The translations under genes were made by a program, and so were the position numbers. The notes under the pieces are model-generated. The model searched no databases. It was not told where the DNA came from and was given only the letters and a program-made list of their open reading frames with translations. From assembly GCF_026262505.1 (NCBI RefSeq), contig NC_067207.1, forward strand, positions 504,252 to 568,251: a stretch of 64,000 nt of DNA, read 5' to 3'. How positions within the stretch are numbered: position 1 is the first letter of the stretch; each line of letters begins with the position of its first letter. This DNA is from Trichomonas vaginalis G3. Taxonomy: Eukaryota; Parabasalia; Trichomonadida; Trichomonadidae. Below are positions 1-8,909 of this stretch, piece by piece.

Positions 1-510
1 GCTATTTGATCAAGCCTTTAAAACAAACTACATATAAGATTGCTTTAAATTGACCAAAAAATTGAATACTTGCTTTAAATTGACCGTTCAATTTAAAGTT
101 CGTCCCAAAATACAAACTTCTCCAAAATGAAAAACTATACACTATTTTTTACATTTATCTATTTAAAATGTCAGTTTATTACTTGACAAAACACAATATT
201 TGGTAAATTTTTAAATTTGGTCAAAGCACCCAATGAGCTCATTTCGATTTTCTCCAAGGAGAAGAGGAGAAACTAATCAATTTTGAATATGTGGGGAAGA
301 CAGACTAATTCAATTTCTCCATGAAGATTGAGAAATGGAAAAGCTTTGGAGACGGATATTGCATTCTCTTAAAAATGTATAGGGTATTCTTATTGACTTG
401 CAATTTAATTGTTCACTGACAAAAATTTTCTTTTTATTTAAGTATCTGAATCAAATGCAAACATATCATTAAAAATATCTTAAGATATTAATTAATGATG
501 GCGTATTTTT

Positions 511-758
511 TTACTTTTTTGATGGAACTAATCCTGCAGAAGCAGTTTTTACAAATGTAGAAAGATATGAAAAATTATAAGTGATAATTTTTCCAGAATT
601 TATTGAACAATTTTCATTAAATAAATGATTAAAAGTGTTAAAAAATGAGTTTATGTTAGATTATTAAATATAACAAGTCCATTTGTTGAATTTGAATCAA
701 CATATGAATCTGAGATAGTCAAAGTGTAGCCTTCCCCTTTGTTCTGATTTTTGTTCAT
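511..758 (-). pseudogene. C-terminal fragment of surface-protein family, unit 1
   Basis: Same fragment as at 7165-7413, where it is described. This copy has one T fewer near 653, so its frame is interrupted. Such a single-base loss close to a contig end may be a consensus error rather than a real mutation. Confidence 0.45.
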
Positions 759-772
759 TTTTTAACATTATT

Positions 773-1869
773 ATGGCAAAAATATTTTACGGGCGTGACA
801 TTGTCCCAATTAAATTGTGTATCATTCAAATAATAATATTTTCAATAGGTTTGCTAAATTTTTTCCATATTTTTCTTATATTCATGAAAGTGTTGATGAG
901 TTCGAATATATTGAATCAATTGCATTCAACATATAACTTATTTTATCAAAAGCAGATTCATGACAGAATTTATTCATTAGATCTATTAAAAGAGAAGATT
1001 GTTCTTATTGAAGGCCGTCTTAAATCAGAATCAGCAACATACACACAGAAATGCCATGAAGTCGACGAATTGAAGAAAACATTGTTGTCCGAAGTTGAAA
1101 ACAGAAGAAATTGATGGACAAATCGAAACATTCCGTTTATTTACGAACGGAATGTCGAAATCTTGAGAAAGGAATCCTTTTCCAACAAGGTCGTGTTCGT
1201 GCTCTTGAAGATGAACTTGAAACGCCGATGAATATCCACAGATGGCGTTTCTTAGAAGCATCGAATCCAGAACTTCTTAATCTCCTCAAGATGACACAAG
1301 AACTCCGAAACAAACTTATGGAACGTCTTTATCGAATCGACAAACTTAAAGTTCTTCGTGAAGAACGTCGTAAACTTCTTGTTCGCGAACAAAGGAAAGT
1401 TGGAAGTCAAACGAAAGATGACGGTGATGAAGAAATTAGAATTCTTGAAGAACAGCTCGAAATGAAGACGAAACAACTTCAAGAGATCGAAACAGAGCTG
1501 TTTGATCGCTCAAGTAACATCGATGAACTTAAGAAGAGTGTTGAAGAAGTTCGTGGTGAACTCAATTACACTAAATCATCATATTTCATGGAGAAGAAGA
1601 AAGTCCACGAGATGAGGTCATCAACACAGTCAAAAACAGAAGAAATAGCAGGAAACACAGCCAAGTTCATTGGCGGTGGATTCCCAGTCAGTTCAGTTCC
1701 TTCAACAGCACAATCTATCTCTGCAATCGAAGGGAACAAGATAAACAAAGCAATCGTAATTCCGAAAGTAACAAATTCTCGTCCTTCGAAAGTTTTACCT
1801 AAAGGATGGAATCCATCACGACAAGCACTCAAACCTTTCTTACCAACTGTCTCCGAACTTCGTGCTTAA
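773..1869 (+). CDS. CFAP58-like C-terminal fragment, unit 1 (one-base frame break)
   Basis: Copy of the ORF described at 7428-8525. An A run near 1098 has four A instead of five, splitting the ORF into 773-1114 and 1111-1869. Every other copy outside the low-quality region is intact, and this copy lies in the first kilobases of a contig together with other private single-base losses, so a sequencing or polishing error is the likeliest cause. The C-terminal coiled coil and the FIGGGFPV tail are unchanged. Confidence 0.7.
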
Positions 1870-2254
1870 TTATTTCTATTTCTATATTGTTTTTTTTTAT
1901 TTGTTATTTTATAAATTGTTTGATTTACTTTATTTAATATTAAGAATTCATTTGAAGTTAAAAAAATTTCATACACTCTCAAAACTAATAAACGCCTATT
2001 TTTAAATCCTGCAAATCCAGATACAATGAAATTTCTATGCATTTATTGCTTGCGATGTTATTTTTCTTAATTAGTATTTCACAATATCCAATTAGAAATG
2101 TATTGCTTCCTTTTGGTTTGTTTTCTCCTCATTTAAAAATTGAAAAATTAAAAGCAAAGTTTTTATAAAAAAGAAAAGATTTAACAGCTTAAATAATTTG
2201 TTTTGCCGTTGAACAGAATAACGACTTTTGTCGACATAATACTGCCATTTATAT

Positions 2255-3291
2255 CTATACTTTGCGTGAAAATAATCCTGCAGTTGCAGTTTTTGCAAAC
2301 TTTGAAAGAAAAATCGATTTAAGGGAGATTATTCTATGAGAAACTATTGAGCAGTTTTCATTAAATATATGAGTAAACGTATTAAAATCGTAACCTTCTT
2401 TTATATTCTTAAATATAACAGTTCCTGATCCTGTGGTTGAATTAGAGTCAACATATGAATCTGAAATAGTCGAATTATAACCATCTATATCTTGCCCAAA
2501 CATGTATTTTGCAGTGTTATTTAAAAATATGCAGTGATCTAAATTAGTTTTGGATATACAATAAAATAGAACTTGGTTTTTATCTGCTCCACATTTATTT
2601 CCAATAATATTACAATACGAAACTGTATGAGTTAATGAATAATCTGAAGAGGAAATAAAAGCGAAAAACTTTCAATTTGAGCGTTTTCTCTAAATGTTGA
2701 AAAATTATATGTACCCGAATTTCCTAAAAGTCCAATAGTTATTGATGAATACATTTGTTGTTTGTGATGTTGTTATTATCAAAACATATATCGCCAAAAG
2801 AAATACCAAATGTGTAACTTCCTTTTTCTTCATTTTCTCCACATTTAAGAACAGAAACTTCAATTGCATAGTTTTTATTAGAAAGGTATTGCTTAGCAGC
2901 TTGAGCAAATGCCATAGCTTGCTCTGCTATTGACGCATAATAACATGTTCGATGTTGGACGAACTCTCCATCTGCTTGGCAGTTATAATAAACAGACCCT
3001 CCACCATATTCTGTGGTGGAACTACAATTGGTAAATACTGTTTCTTCAAGTAATGTACACACTTTATTAGTTCTTTGAATGCAAATTGCGCCAGTTTCTT
3101 TGCATTCTTTATAGAAACAAAGTAAAACATAATAATTATTGATACTGCTATTATCAAATAATACGGTCCCATTTTGTATATAGTCACATTTATCTTTACT
3201 ACCAAAATATTGATCCCAGCTGGACTTTTTTGCATTTTTCAAATTTAATATGTGCATTTAAATATGCCGAAGATTGATTAGGTTTAATCAT
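2255..3291 (-). pseudogene. Broken surface-protein gene, unit 1
   Basis: Copy of the pseudogene described at 8910-9947. One A fewer near 2659 (aagaggaaataaaag) breaks the downstream frame further here. The degenerate middle-domain fragment lies immediately downstream at about 1985-2253. Confidence 0.5.
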
Positions 3292-4064
3292 CTAGTAATG
3301 AATATTATTCTTCTCTTTGTTCTGTATCATAAAGTTCATCACTGCAAGATTTGTCTGTATTTTGTCGCATAATAAAGTCGTAAAAATATTTTTACGGGTG
3401 TGAACTATCCAAAGAAAAAGAATTTCCAATTTAAACTGTGACATCGCTAATGATCGAAAAATTAACAATTTTAATAAGGATCTAATTTGTAGAAATAACA
3501 ACAAGAACCTCCAAAATCCAAAATACAAAGGGACGAACTTTAAATTGAATGGTCAATTTAAAGCAAGTATTCAATTTTTTGGTCAATTTAAAGCAATGAA
3601 TGAGAAAAACTTTGAGCTTAGGGCTAATGAAGGTTTTTACAACGTAGATAGATAGACAAATGTATATGTCATCATTCCTATGAGTATGGTAGATTTCTAT
3701 AAAAAGTGAGTGCAATATCACATTGCATTTCGAAACATGAGAGAAATAAGCATATATATACGTTATTACATATATATCTATATGCTATTCTATATTATTA
3801 CAATGTTAAAATAAGAAAAGCTCTAAGAGTCTCATTTGAAATATAATCTATGTTATTTTTATATAACAATTATCAATGAGAATGTAAATTATATTTGATT
3901 AGACGATAAATGATGAATAGACTTAATTATTTATGATTAGACATGTGTGAATAGAAAAATTTGTTAACATTTATGAAGATAATGTGTTTTGATTGAGATT
4001 ACATTTGTGCTTAGTGGGATATTGCTATTATATTGCATTTATATGTGTAAATTAGGAAAACTCG

Positions 4065-4618
4065 CACTTTTTCACTTGAATGTGATTCATTGAATTTTAA
4101 TTCAAGAAAGGAGTTTACAAATGCAGAGTATTGTTCCTTTACCCTGCATTTGTAAACTCCTTTCTCGAATAGCTTGCACTTTTTCACTTGAATGTGATTC
4201 ATTGAATTTCAATTCAAGAAAGGAGTTTACAAATGCAGAGTATTGTTCCTTTACCCTGCATTTGTAAACTCCTTTCTCGAATAGCTTGCACTTTTTCACT
4301 TGAATGTGATTCATTGAATTTCAATTCAAGAAAGGAGTTTACAAATGCAGAGTATTGTTCCTTTACCCTGCATTTGTAAACTCCTTTCTCGAATAGCTTG
4401 CACTTTTTCACTTGAATGTGATTCATTGAATTTCAATTCAAGAAAGGAGTTTACAAATGCAGAGTATTGTTCCTTTACCCTGCATTTGTAAACTCCTTTC
4501 TCGAATAGCTTGCACTTTTTCACTTGAATGTGATTCATTGAATTTCAATTCAAGAAAGGAGTTTACAAATGCAGAGTATTGTTCCTTTACCCTGCATTTG
4601 TAAACTCCTTTCTTGAAT
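4065..4618. repeat. 112-bp tandem repeat, 5 copies
   Basis: Successive copies start at 4065, 4177, 4289, 4401 and 4513; the last is cut short. Each 112-bp copy contains an inverted repeat with arms of about 25 nt (GAAAGGAGTTTACAAATGCAG and its complement) around an ~18-nt spacer (agtattgttcctttaccc), so each copy can fold into a long hairpin. The first copy differs slightly (TTTTAATTC for TTTCAATTC). A frame stays open across the array on the minus strand because 112 bp without stops is read repeatedly; this is not taken as a gene. The three extra copies relative to unit 2 (336 bp) account for the difference between the 6655-bp and 6319-bp unit lengths. Confidence 0.95.
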
Positions 4619-4916
4619 ATCTTCATTTCTTTTAATTATAAAGATCACATTCTGTATAAAACTCCTCAAATATCCTCAATTTCCCATTACAATAATAAAT
4701 AACCATTTTCTATATTTCTTAAATTTCTCTAATCCTTAATTTTCTTATCAAATTTGTTATTTTTTCAATAATTTTTAAAATTTTCTAATATTTTTTGGAA
4801 ATTTTTATTTAATTTTGTGAGAAATTTATTCAATTCTTATTATATAATAATATTATTCAAAAATATTGTTGTAATTTTTCAGTGATTACGATAATTTTTA
4901 ATTCAATTTTTAATCG

Positions 4917-6299
4917 AATGTTTTGATGGGACGAGCTTACTGAGCATTGGCTCATCCCATCAAAACATTCCATTCAAAACTCTGGCCTTCATCGAGGCCA
5001 GAGCTCACAATTCATCTCCTCAGAGCCAAGTTCCTCGACGGTCGTCCTCATTAGGCACGATCCGAGAGGAACTTGGCTCTTCATTAAAATCACAAGCTCT
5101 GGCCATTGCTAAGGCCAGAGCTTCGCAAACCATCCTCGGGGCCGGTTTCCTCAAAGACCGCCCTGATTCAGGGCGGCCGGAGAGGAATCCAGCTCCGAGA
5201 GAGTGCCCATACGAAGCTCTGGCCTTAGCAGTGGCCAGGGCTTTCAAAAACAATCCTCAGGGCCGAGTTTTGCGATGATCGTCGATCATGTCGACAGTCT
5301 CGCAAGAACTCGGCCCTGAAAGACATACAGATACATGCTCTGGCCCCAGCAAAGACCAGGGCTTCGTTTTAAATACCCAGGGCCGGCTTTCTCAAATGCA
5401 GCCCTTATCCCGGGCGGCAGGAGCGGAATCCGGCCTTGGGATACTTACCAAACGAAGCTCTGACCCTAGCAAAGGCCAGAGCCTACAAATGCAATCCTCA
5501 GGGCCGATTTTGAGGGAGATCGTCCACATCATTGACGATCTCCTCTCATTTCGGCCCTGAAAGAAAGAAATACACAGGCCCTGACCATAGCAAAGGCCAG
5601 GGCTTCGCTTTAAATCCATAGGGCCGGCTTTCTCAAATGCCGCCCTTATCCCAGGCGGCAGGAGCGAAAACCGGCCATGGGAATCCTACAATACCAAGCC
5701 CTGGCTCCTACTGAGGCCAGAGCCTGCAAAATTCATCCTCAGGGCCGAGTTTTGCGATGATCATCCACATGATAGACATTCTCGCAGAAACTCGGCCCTG
5801 AAAGACGTAATATCACAGTCTCTGGCCTCAGTAGAGGCCAGAGCCTCGCTTACATTACTCAGGGCCGGCTTTCTCAAATGCCGTCCTGATCTATGGCGGC
5901 AGGAGAGAAATCCGGCCCTGGGAAGCATGAAATACGAAGATCTGGCCTTATAAGAGGCCAGAATCTGCAAATACTCCCTTCTCTACAGATTATGATCCAA
6001 TGTAACACAGAAAGCCTAGAAGGAAGCCCTTTCTCAAGGTTAAGACTTCCTTCCTGGCTTTCTGATACTGGATGGAGTGGAGTTTGGCTTCCATTGCAAC
6101 TCCTTCCAGGAAGATCAAATGATTACACAAAAGTCATGGCAATTGTATTCTAACACTATAAATACAATTGCCATGGCCTACAATTGCGAGTGCCTGCTGC
6201 TTCAGCAGAGATTTGCAGCAGACACTCGCAATGTTAACCAAAATTCGTCTGAAAGTTAGAAGATGGGCTTTTTCTCAAGGTCAAAGTCCATTTCCTAAC
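4917..6299. repeat. Hairpin array of about 23 consecutive palindromes (reference copy)
   Basis: A GC-rich block in AT-rich DNA, almost wholly made of inverted repeats. Order: a 53-nt hairpin (4917-4969); short hairpins (CTCTGGCC...GGCCAGAG type) near 4980, 5095, 5214, 5336, 5456, 5577, 5697, 5819 and 5939; long hairpins between them at 5022-5080, 5135-5197, 5257-5319, 5377-5440, 5498-5560, 5616-5680, 5739-5801 and 5860-5920; then five further hairpins at 6009-6064, 6068-6112, 6135-6175, 6183-6232 and 6255-6299. Short hairpins recur every 118-122 bp. Within the central part the long ones alternate between a TCAGGGCCGA-arm class with GATC/GAC-rich inner stems and a CAGGGCCGG-arm class with a CGCCC...GGGCGG inner stem, giving a ~240-bp super-period. 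No gene is credible here. Function unknown. Confidence 0.9.
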
Positions 6300-6692
6300 C
6301 TTCTTATATTATTTATTATTAAAATAACCATTTTGACAGATTATTATTTTTTATCCCGGCATCATCAGCTTGTCATTCTAAGCTTATCATTTTCAGCTTA
6401 TACTTATAAATTCTAAAACAGTGATTATTGAATTCACGGAATAGAACACCACATTAAGAAATATTATTTACTAACTTTTTCAATAATTAAAAAATATCAA
6501 TGATACTTAAGTGTCATCACATACAACACATTCTTATGATCATCATAATATATATTATAGAATATTGCATAATAATCCAAATTCAATTTCAATATTAAAG
6601 TGTACTATCCATTATCTCTTAACATCATAACATACTCAACGAGTACTGATCATATGCTATTGATCAAGCCTTTAAAACAAACTACATATAAG
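6300..6692. other. AT-rich spacer between hairpin array and left TIR
   Basis: No gene seen. It holds short A/T runs and a TGATCA-8-TGATCA arrangement close to the TIR. Equivalent stretches follow every hairpin array, for example 12619-13011, 43322-43713, 49638-50030 and 55959-56349. Private small differences include a TA-step loss near 43575 and a reshuffled TTTATTTATTA run near 55966, the latter shared with the mirror position near 24995. Confidence 0.7.
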
Positions 6693-6760
6693 ATTGCTTT
6701 AAATTGACCAAAAAATTGAATACTTGCTTTAAATTGACCGTTCAATTTAAAGTTCGTCCC

Positions 6761-7164
6761 AAAATACAAACTTCTCCAAAATGAAAAACTATACACTATT
6801 TTTTACATTTATCTATTTAAAATGTCAGTTTATTACTTGACAAAACACAATATTTGGTAAATTTTTAAATTTGGTCAAAGCACCCAATGAGCTCATTTCG
6901 ATTTTCTCCAAGGAGAAGAGGAGAAACTAATCAATTTTGAATATGTGGGGAAGACAGACTAATTCAATTTCTCCATGAAGATTGAGAAATGGAAAAGCTT
7001 TGGAGACGGATATTGCATTCTCTTAAAAATGTATAGGGTATTCTTATTGACTTGCAATTTAATTGTTCACTGACAAAAATTTTCTTTTTATTTAAGTATC
7101 TGAATCAAATGCAAACATATCATTAAAAATATCTTAAGATATTAATTAATGATGGCGTATTTTT
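6761..7164. other. AT-rich spacer inside left TIR
   Basis: No gene recognised. It contains a small imperfect inverted repeat (TTTCTCC near 6902 and GGAGAAA near 6920) and poly-pyrimidine runs. The same stretch occurs in every unit; the copy near 44100 has lost the C that interrupts the T run in the others. Confidence 0.6.
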
Positions 7165-7413
7165 TTACTTTTTTGATGGAACTAATCCTGCAGAAGCAGT
7201 TTTTACAAATGTAGAAAGATATGAAAAATTATAAGTGATAATTTTTCCAGAATTTATTGAACAATTTTCATTAAATAAATGATTAAAAGTGTTAAAAAAT
7301 GAGTTTATTGTTAGATTATTAAATATAACAAGTCCATTTGTTGAATTTGAATCAACATATGAATCTGAGATAGTCAAAGTGTAGCCTTCCCCTTTGTTCT
7401 GATTTTTGTTCAT
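7165..7413 (-). pseudogene. C-terminal fragment of trichomonad surface-protein family (82 codons)
   Basis: An 82-codon open frame that aligns by eye with the C-terminal part of the pseudogene at 8910-9947: ISDSYVDSNST, VIFNN/VIFKN, FNENCSI and KTASAGL/KTATAGL occur in the same order. It lacks the N-terminal ~260 residues expected from the longer relative. The DNA just upstream (7426-7520) resembles the upstream region of the longer pseudogene (10038-10130), so a promoter-proximal region appears joined directly to a C-terminal piece by deletion or duplication. The stop codon overlaps a TAAA, as is common at trichomonad 3' ends. The ATG overlaps the initiator-like element proposed for the opposite-strand ORF. 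A functional short protein cannot be excluded but is unlikely. Confidence 0.55.
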
Positions 7414-7420
7414 TTTTTAA
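7410..7420 (+). promoter_or_regulatory. Possible initiator (Inr) for the CFAP58 ORF
   Basis: TCATTTTTTA with its A at 7412, 16 nt upstream of the ATG at 7428. Trichomonas vaginalis core promoters use an Inr around TCA(+1)Y(T/A) within about 20 nt of the start codon, which fits. The motif is short and AT-rich, so a chance match is quite possible. Confidence 0.3.
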
Positions 7421-7427
7421 CATTATT

Positions 7428-8525
7428 ATGGCAAAAATATTTTACGGGCGTGACATTGTCCCAATTAAATTGTGTATCATTCAAATAATAATATTTTCAA
7501 TAGGTTTGCTAAATTTTTTCCATATTTTTCTTATATTCATGAAAGTGTTGATGAGTTCGAATATATTGAATCAATTGCATTCAACATATAACTTATTTTA
7601 TCAAAAGCAGATTCATGACAGAATTTATTCATTAGATCTATTAAAAGAGAAGATTGTTCTTATTGAAGGCCGTCTTAAATCAGAATCAGCAACATACACA
7701 CAGAAATGCCATGAAGTCGACGAATTGAAGAAAACATTGTTGTCCGAAGTTGAAAAACAGAAGAAATTGATGGACAAATCGAAACATTCCGTTTATTTAC
7801 GAACGGAATGTCGAAATCTTGAGAAAGGAATCCTTTTCCAACAAGGTCGTGTTCGTGCTCTTGAAGATGAACTTGAAACGCCGATGAATATCCACAGATG
7901 GCGTTTCTTAGAAGCATCGAATCCAGAACTTCTTAATCTCCTCAAGATGACACAAGAACTCCGAAACAAACTTATGGAACGTCTTTATCGAATCGACAAA
8001 CTTAAAGTTCTTCGTGAAGAACGTCGTAAACTTCTTGTTCGCGAACAAAGGAAAGTTGGAAGTCAAACGAAAGATGACGGTGATGAAGAAATTAGAATTC
8101 TTGAAGAACAGCTCGAAATGAAGACGAAACAACTTCAAGAGATCGAAACAGAGCTGTTTGATCGCTCAAGTAACATCGATGAACTTAAGAAGAGTGTTGA
8201 AGAAGTTCGTGGTGAACTCAATTACACTAAATCATCATATTTCATGGAGAAGAAGAAAGTCCACGAGATGAGGTCATCAACACAGTCAAAAACAGAAGAA
8301 ATAGCAGGAAACACAGCCAAGTTCATTGGCGGTGGATTCCCAGTCAGTTCAGTTCCTTCAACAGCACAATCTATCTCTGCAATCGAAGGGAACAAGATAA
8401 ACAAAGCAATCGTAATTCCGAAAGTAACAAATTCTCGTCCTTCGAAAGTTTTACCTAAAGGATGGAATCCATCACGACAAGCACTCAAACCTTTCTTACC
8501 AACTGTCTCCGAACTTCGTGCTTAA
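7428..8525 (+). CDS. CFAP58 (CCDC147)-like C-terminal fragment, 365 codons (reference copy)
   Basis: Residues from about 55 to 330 match the C-terminal third of cilia- and flagella-associated protein 58, a coiled-coil axonemal protein of usually ~850-900 residues. Diagnostic blocks recalled from the family are RVRALEDELETP, NIHRWRFLEASNPE, the heptad-rich region to about residue 290, and the tail motif FIGGGFPV. The first ~30-40 residues are not family sequence: DNA at 7426-7520 resembles the antisense of the upstream region of the neighbouring surface-protein pseudogene, and it encodes a hydrophobic run (about residues 11-42) that mimics a membrane segment. The natural N-terminal two thirds are absent. 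The ATG at 7428 is the first in frame, with an Inr-like motif 16 nt upstream. Base composition is less AT-rich than the flanks. Likely a captured gene fragment; whether it is expressed is unknown. Confidence 0.85.
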   Translation: MAKIFYGRDIVPIKLCIIQIIIFSIGLLNFFHIFLIFMKVLMSSNILNQLHSTYNLFYQKQIHDRIYSLDLLKEKIVLIEGRLKSESATYTQKCHEVDELKKTLLSEVEKQKKLMDKSKHSVYLRTECRNLEKGILFQQGRVRALEDELETPMNIHRWRFLEASNPELLNLLKMTQELRNKLMERLYRIDKLKVLREERRKLLVREQRKVGSQTKDDGDEEIRILEEQLEMKTKQLQEIETELFDRSSNIDELKKSVEEVRGELNYTKSSYFMEKKKVHEMRSSTQSKTEEIAGNTAKFIGGGFPVSSVPSTAQSISAIEGNKINKAIVIPKVTNSRPSKVLPKGWNPSRQALKPFLPTVSELRA

Positions 8526-8640
8526 TTATTTCTATTTCTATATTGTTTTTTTTTATTTGTTATTTTATAAATTGTTTGATTTACTTTATTTAATATTAAG
8601 AATTCATTTGAAGTTAAAAAAATTTCATACACTCTCAAAA

Positions 8641-8908
8641 CTAATAAACGCCTATTTTTAAATCCTGCAAATCCAGATACAATGAAATTTCTATGCATTT
8701 ATTGCTTGCGATGTTATTTTTCTTAATTAGTATTTCACAATATCCAATTAGAAATGTATTGCTTCCTTTTGGTTTGTTTTCTCCTCATTTAAAAATTGAA
8801 AAATTAAAAGCAAAGTTTTTATAAAAAGAAAAGATTTAACAGCTTAAATAATTTGTTTTGCCGTTGAACAGAATAACGACTTTTGTCGACATAATACTGC
8901 CATTTATA
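8641..8908 (-). pseudogene. Degenerate middle fragment of surface-protein family
   Basis: Decayed sequence directly downstream of the pseudogene at 8910-9947. Read on the minus strand it aligns in DNA with that pseudogene's own middle: aaatgAggagaaaac against aaatgTggagaaaat, then words encoding GSNTF, KKNNIASNKC and ISLYL beside GSYTF, DNNNITNNKC and SSITI. Further upstream SRYSVQRQNK parallels RTCYYASIAEQ. It holds stops and shifts. It therefore represents a second, older paralog placed tail-to-head with the first. Same fragment in other units: about 1985-2253, 14960-15228, 39009-39277, 45661-45928, 51979-52247 and 58298-58566 (minus), and 22410-22678 and 28729-28997 (plus). Confidence 0.6.
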
Positions 8909-8909
8909 T

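Larger units (their letters stand above)
39..3597. mobile_element. TIR-bounded segment, unit 1
   Basis: Two 68-bp inverted repeats (39-106 and 3530-3597) match at 67 of 68 positions by eye; the outer ends read ATTGCTTTAAATTGACC and the inner ends TTCGTCCC. Each TIR contains the word CTTTAAATTGACC twice in direct orientation and its reverse complement once, so the TIR is itself internally repetitive. Inside lie gene fragments only (CFAP58 and surface-protein pieces); no transposase, integrase or polymerase frame is seen. Flanks (CATATAAG on the left, GAATGAGA on the right) show no clear target-site duplication. This resembles a non-autonomous cut-and-paste element carrying host gene pieces (Pack-type transduplication), but the superfamily is not recognised, and an inverted duplication within a satellite could look similar. 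Confidence 0.5.

Noticed and set aside
39-3597. Target-site duplication next to the TIRs
   Set aside because: Flanks CATATAAG and GAATGAGA share no direct repeat, and shifting the TIR edge by one base does not produce one.
4011-4626. Overlapping minus-strand 62-70-codon frames (MNHIQVKKCKLFEK type)
   Set aside because: They are the same frame read through each 112-bp repeat and its palindrome; the frame recurs with the repeat and shows no start context or domain.
4917-6299. CRISPR array
   Set aside because: The ~120-bp spacing and palindromic modules with no constant short direct repeat separated by unique spacers do not fit, and the setting is eukaryotic.
5020-6416. ORFs of 60-90 codons on both strands of the hairpin array
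   Set aside because: They are open because GC-rich palindromes lack stops; their protein sequences simply mirror hairpin arms and both strands are equally open.
7458-7555. True membrane anchor at the N-terminus of the CFAP58 ORF
   Set aside because: The hydrophobic run is encoded by AT-rich DNA that resembles the antisense of a surface-gene upstream region; hydrophobicity follows from base composition. Kept only as a possible chimeric feature.
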